From Campylobacter helveticus (GTDB lineage: Bacteria > Campylobacterota > Campylobacteria > Campylobacterales > Campylobacteraceae), in assembly GCF_002080395.1 (NCBI RefSeq), contig NZ_CP020478.1, forward strand, positions 1,438,886 through 1,502,885: a DNA stretch of 64,000 nucleotides, read 5' to 3'. Positions within the stretch are counted from its first letter, which is position 1. Every line of letters begins with the position of its first letter. Made by a program: the position numbers and the translations under genes. This document shows positions 61,403 through 64,000 of this stretch, piece after piece. Under the pieces are notes generated by a model that worked only from the letters and a program-made list of their open reading frames with translations, was not told the DNA's origin and searched no databases.

Positions 61403-61408
61403 ATTATA
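61403..61408 (-). promoter_or_regulatory. Strong promoter of porA
   Basis: The minus strand reads TTTATATGCTATAATTCCG: TG-C-TATAAT, an extended perfect -10 box. It lies 37 bases before the start, with AAGGAGA as ribosome site. The upstream GTAAAAAAACGCG is the A/T-rich element used instead of a -35 box. Confidence 0.8.
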
Positions 61409-61481
61409 GCATATAAACGCGTTTTTTTACTTAAATAAGACTTAAATTAAAAGAAATATGGAGAAAATCAAAAGGTGAAAT

Positions 61482-61510
61482 AAAGCCCCAGCTCTTAAAA
61501 CTAGGGCTTT
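61482..61510 (-). terminator. Hairpin between clpB and porA
   Basis: On the minus strand AAAGCCC and GGGCTTT pair around a 15-base loop, then ATTTC. It could end the clpB transcript about 75 bases after its stop. The remainder of 61367-61584 holds no gene. Confidence 0.5.
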
Positions 61511-61584
61511 TAAGGAGTTCTTATGAATGTTTAATTTACACGATGAAATGATAAATTTAAAGGTTTAATGATAAGTAAATAAGC

Positions 61585-64000
61585 CTATATTTTGCGAATA
61601 AGTATCTCATCATCTTTCGCCTCTATGCAAATTTCATCATTAAGGCTTAGCGCATCGCTTAAAATCATATCGCTTAATTTATCTTCTATCTTATCATATA
61701 TGGCTCTTCTTAGAGGTCTTGCTCCAAAGTCAGGGTCAAAGCCCTCTTTGGCGATGAGTTTGGCGGCTTCATCGCTTAAAGTCGCTTTTAAGCCTTTGTT
61801 TTCTAGGCTTTTTTGCAAGTCTTTGAAAAGTAATTTCACTATCTCATATGCCTCGTTTTGCCCTAGTGGGTTAAAGGTGATGATGTCATCGAGGCGGTTT
61901 AGAAATTCAGGCTTAAAAAAGCTTTTAAGCTCGGCTTTTACCGCTTCTTCTTGTTCTTTTCCTTTTAAATTCATAATGGCATTTGAGGCGATGTTTGAGG
62001 TTAAGATGATGATGGTGTTTTTAAAATCTACACTCACGCCCTTGCTATCAGTCGCCCTTGCGTCATCTAAAATTCCTAAAAGTATGTTGAAAACATCTTT
62101 GTGTGCCTTTTCCACCTCGTCAAATAAAATCACACTATAAGGCTTTCTTCTCACGGCTTCAGTAAGCTCTCCGCCCTCTTCGTGTCCTATGTAGCCCGGA
62201 GGCGCACCAAGAAGACGGGAGACGCTATGCTTTTCCATAAATTCACTCATATCAAAACGAATCATCGCCTTTTCATCGTCAAATAAAAACTTCGCTAAAG
62301 CTTTGGCGGACTGCGTTTTACCCACTCCTGTAGGACCTAAGAATAAAAAGCTTCCTATGGGTTTGCTGCCCTCGTTTAACCCTGCTTTGTTGCGTTTTAT
62401 GGCTTTTGCTAGGGCGTTTAGGGCTTCATCTTGTCCTATGACGCTTTCTTTTAAGTGCTTTTCGACTTCTAGGAATTTTTGCTTTTCGCTTTTTAGCATT
62501 TTTTGCACACTAATGCCTGTCCATTTACTTAAAATTCCTGCGACTAAGTCTTCATCGACTTTATTTTTAAGCAAAGTGCCGTTTTGGCTTAGAAGCTGCC
62601 ATTTTTCTTCAAGAGCGGAAACTTCTTTTTCTAGACTTGGGATTTTGCCATATTCTAGCTCGGCGGCTTTTTGGAATTCGCCTTTGTTTTTAGCGAGGGT
62701 GGCTTCGCTTTTTAGGGTGTCGATTTCTTTTTTCTTTAAGCTTATGCTATCAAAAACGGCTTTTTCGTTTTCAAATTGTGCGTTTAGGGCGTTTTGCTTT
62801 TCCTTTAAATTTGCAAGTTCTTTGGCTATTTCGTCTAATCTTTTGGCGTTTTTTTCATTTTCTTCCATTTTAAGCGCTTCTTTTTCGACTTCTAAGGTTT
62901 CTAGCTCTTTTCTTACCTTTCTTAAAGAGCTTGGCTCACTTTCTATTTGCATTTTAAGCTCGGCGGCGGCTTCGTCGATTAAATCAATGGCTTTATCGGG
63001 TAAAAATCTATCATTAATATAACGCTTAGAAAGCTTGGCGGCGGCGACTAGGGCGGAGTCTGTAATGCTTACATTATGATGAATTTCAAGCTTTTCTTTA
63101 ATGCCCCTTAACATCGCTAAGGCTTCATTGACACTTGGCTCATTCACACTTACAGGCTGAAAACGGCGTTGCAAAGCGGCGTCTTTTTCAAAATACTTGC
63201 GGTATTCTTTAAGCGTAGTCGCTCCTATGGTGTGAAGTTCGCCTCTTGCTAGGGCTGGTTTTAAGATGTTTGCCGCGTCCATACTACCCTCACTCGCCCC
63301 TGCTCCAACAATGGTATGAATTTCATCGATAAATAAAATCACATTTTCGCTTTTAATGACTTCATCGACCACGCTTTTAAGCCTATCTTCAAATTCGCCT
63401 CTATACTTTGCCCCTGCGATTAAGGCACTCATATCAAGGGCGATGAGGCGTTTATTTTGTAAAGAAGTGGGGACATCTTTTTTCACTATCCTTTGTGCTA
63501 GGGCTTCCACAATAGCTGTTTTACCAACGCCTGGCTCACCTAGTAAGATAGGATTATTTTTACTTTTTCTAATGAGAATTTGCATTGTTCTTTCTATCTC
63601 TTCTTCGCGACCTATAATGGGGTCAAGCTTGTTTTGAAGAGCCTTTTCGGTCAGGTCGATACCAAATTTATTAAGAGAATCTAGCGTTTCATCGCCGCTT
63701 TTGCTTTCTATCTTACGCCCTTTTCTTAAAAATTCAAGCTCTTTTTTTAGCTCGTTTAAATCCATAAATTTAGCCAAAAGCTCTTTGATAGGGGAGCGAG
63801 AGCTTTCTGCGATGAGCCAAGTATCGACACTTAGATAATTATCACCATTTGCACTCATCAAGCCTTTAGCATTTTCTAAAGAGTTAATAAAATCGTTAGA
63901 AAATCTTATATTTTCTTTACTGACATTAGAACTTGTCGCTAGGGTGGAAATTTGACTTTTAATTTCAAGCTCTAGGGCTTCTTTTGAAATGTTTAATTTA
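61585..64000 (-). CDS. clpB: ATP-dependent disaggregase ClpB, N-terminus outside window
   Basis: The frame is open from the right edge to a stop at 61585, about 805 codons; the first 50 or so residues are missing. The part past 63861 ([20 protein letters not shown]) belongs to the N-terminal domain. The first AAA+ domain has [13 protein letters not shown] and [14 protein letters not shown], the second [13 protein letters not shown] and [11 protein letters not shown]. Between them lies the coiled-coil middle domain ([18 protein letters not shown]) that interacts with DnaK. It ends with [15 protein letters not shown], the ClpB sensor 2 region. ClpB rescues aggregated protein after heat stress. 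Confidence 0.95.
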   Translation of the reverse strand, partial: KLNISKEALELEIKSQISTLATSSNVSKENIRFSNDFINSLENAKGLMSANGDNYLSVDTWLIAESSRSPIKELLAKFMDLNELKKELEFLRKGRKIESKSGDETLDSLNKFGIDLTEKALQNKLDPIIGREEEIERTMQILIRKSKNNPILLGEPGVGKTAIVEALAQRIVKKDVPTSLQNKRLIALDMSALIAGAKYRGEFEDRLKSVVDEVIKSENVILFIDEIHTIVGAGASEGSMDAANILKPALARGELHTIGATTLKEYRKYFEKDAALQRRFQPVSVNEPSVNEALAMLRGIKEKLEIHHNVSITDSALVAAAKLSKRYINDRFLPDKAIDLIDEAAAELKMQIESEPSSLRKVRKELETLEVEKEALKMEENEKNAKRLDEIAKELANLKEKQNALNAQFENEKAVFDSISLKKKEIDTLKSEATLAKNKGEFQKAAELEYGKIPSLEKEVSALEEKWQLLSQNGTLLKNKVDEDLVAGILSKWTGISVQKMLKSEKQKFLEVEKHLKESVIGQDEALNALAKAIKRNKAGLNEGSKPIGSFLFLGPTGVGKTQSAKALAKFLFDDEKAMIRFDMSEFMEKHSVSRLLGAPPGYIGHEEGGELTEAVRRKPYSVILFDEVEKAHKDVFNILLGILDDARATDSKGVSVDFKNTIIILTSNIASNAIMNLKGKEQEEAVKAELKSFFKPEFLNRLDDIITFNPLGQNEAYEIVKLLFKDLQKSLENKGLKATLSDEAAKLIAKEGFDPDFGARPLRRAIYDKIEDKLSDMILSDALSLNDEICIEAKDDEILIRKI

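Noticed and set aside
62303-63022. 239-codon plus-strand open frame opposite clpB
   Set aside because: Ser/Phe/Leu-rich antisense of the ClpB coiled coil; no start context and no recognisable domain.
1-64000. tRNA, rRNA, CRISPR array or insertion sequence
   Set aside because: I looked for TpsiC-arm-like words, regularly spaced repeats and transposase motifs by eye and found none; a short tRNA could still be missed without a scan.

Overview
The window is AT-rich, gene-dense chromosomal DNA from a thermotolerant Campylobacter. The evidence is gene content and order: an epsilonproteobacterial complex I with NuoE and NuoF replaced by two unrelated subunits, a fused IspDF, dba-dsbI, pflA, the MOMP porin PorA, pseudaminic acid genes, TATAAT-type -10 boxes without obvious -35 boxes, and long poly-G tracts. 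Most blocks match stretches of the C. jejuni NCTC 11168 map (locus tags quoted from memory) but are joined differently, so this is probably another species; the C. upsaliensis/helveticus group is a guess.

Layout. 1-8796 (minus): a tightly packed run of rRNA methyltransferases (RlmB-like, RsmI, RsmE), L31, queuosine genes (queD, queE), moaA, a UbiA-type prenyltransferase and small membrane or unknown proteins. 8862-10176 (plus): miaA and an EexN-like lipoprotein with its own promoter and terminator. 10270-25975 (minus): pflA and a 14-gene nuo operon. 26088-30723 (minus): a five-gene nickel/peptide ABC importer. 30878-34641 (plus): dba, dsbI, a degenerate glycerophosphodiesterase-like protein and rarA. 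34634-40891: mrp (minus), divergent from ispDF, cemR, an ATP-sulfurylase-like gene, pgpA, rpsT and prfA.

40899-46422 (minus) is accessory DNA. It holds an MboII/HpyAII-like restriction-modification cassette (endonuclease, adenine methyltransferase, broken cytosine methyltransferase with G12), then a formyltransferase, pseH (ending in G16), pseG and pseF for flagellin glycosylation. 46425-52599 is core metabolism: an Fe-S protein, hemN, argF and hemB (minus), then ribA and rsmG (plus).

52596-56576 (minus) is a second accessory locus: a fused R-M-specificity (type IIG/IIB) enzyme with three target-recognition-like domains, a (GA)9.5 tract before the second, a G12 tract before the third, and a frameshift between nuclease and methylase. 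Either repeat can add or remove a specificity domain by slippage, which would give nested states of one enzyme. 56639-64000 returns to core genes: accC and accB (minus), periplasmic asparaginase (plus), porA with a strong promoter and paired 3' hairpins, and clpB, cut by the right edge.

Three poly-G tracts of 12-16 bases lie within 10 kb (43586-53203), all in minus-strand genes for DNA modification or surface sugars. I found no rRNA, tRNA, CRISPR array or insertion sequence.
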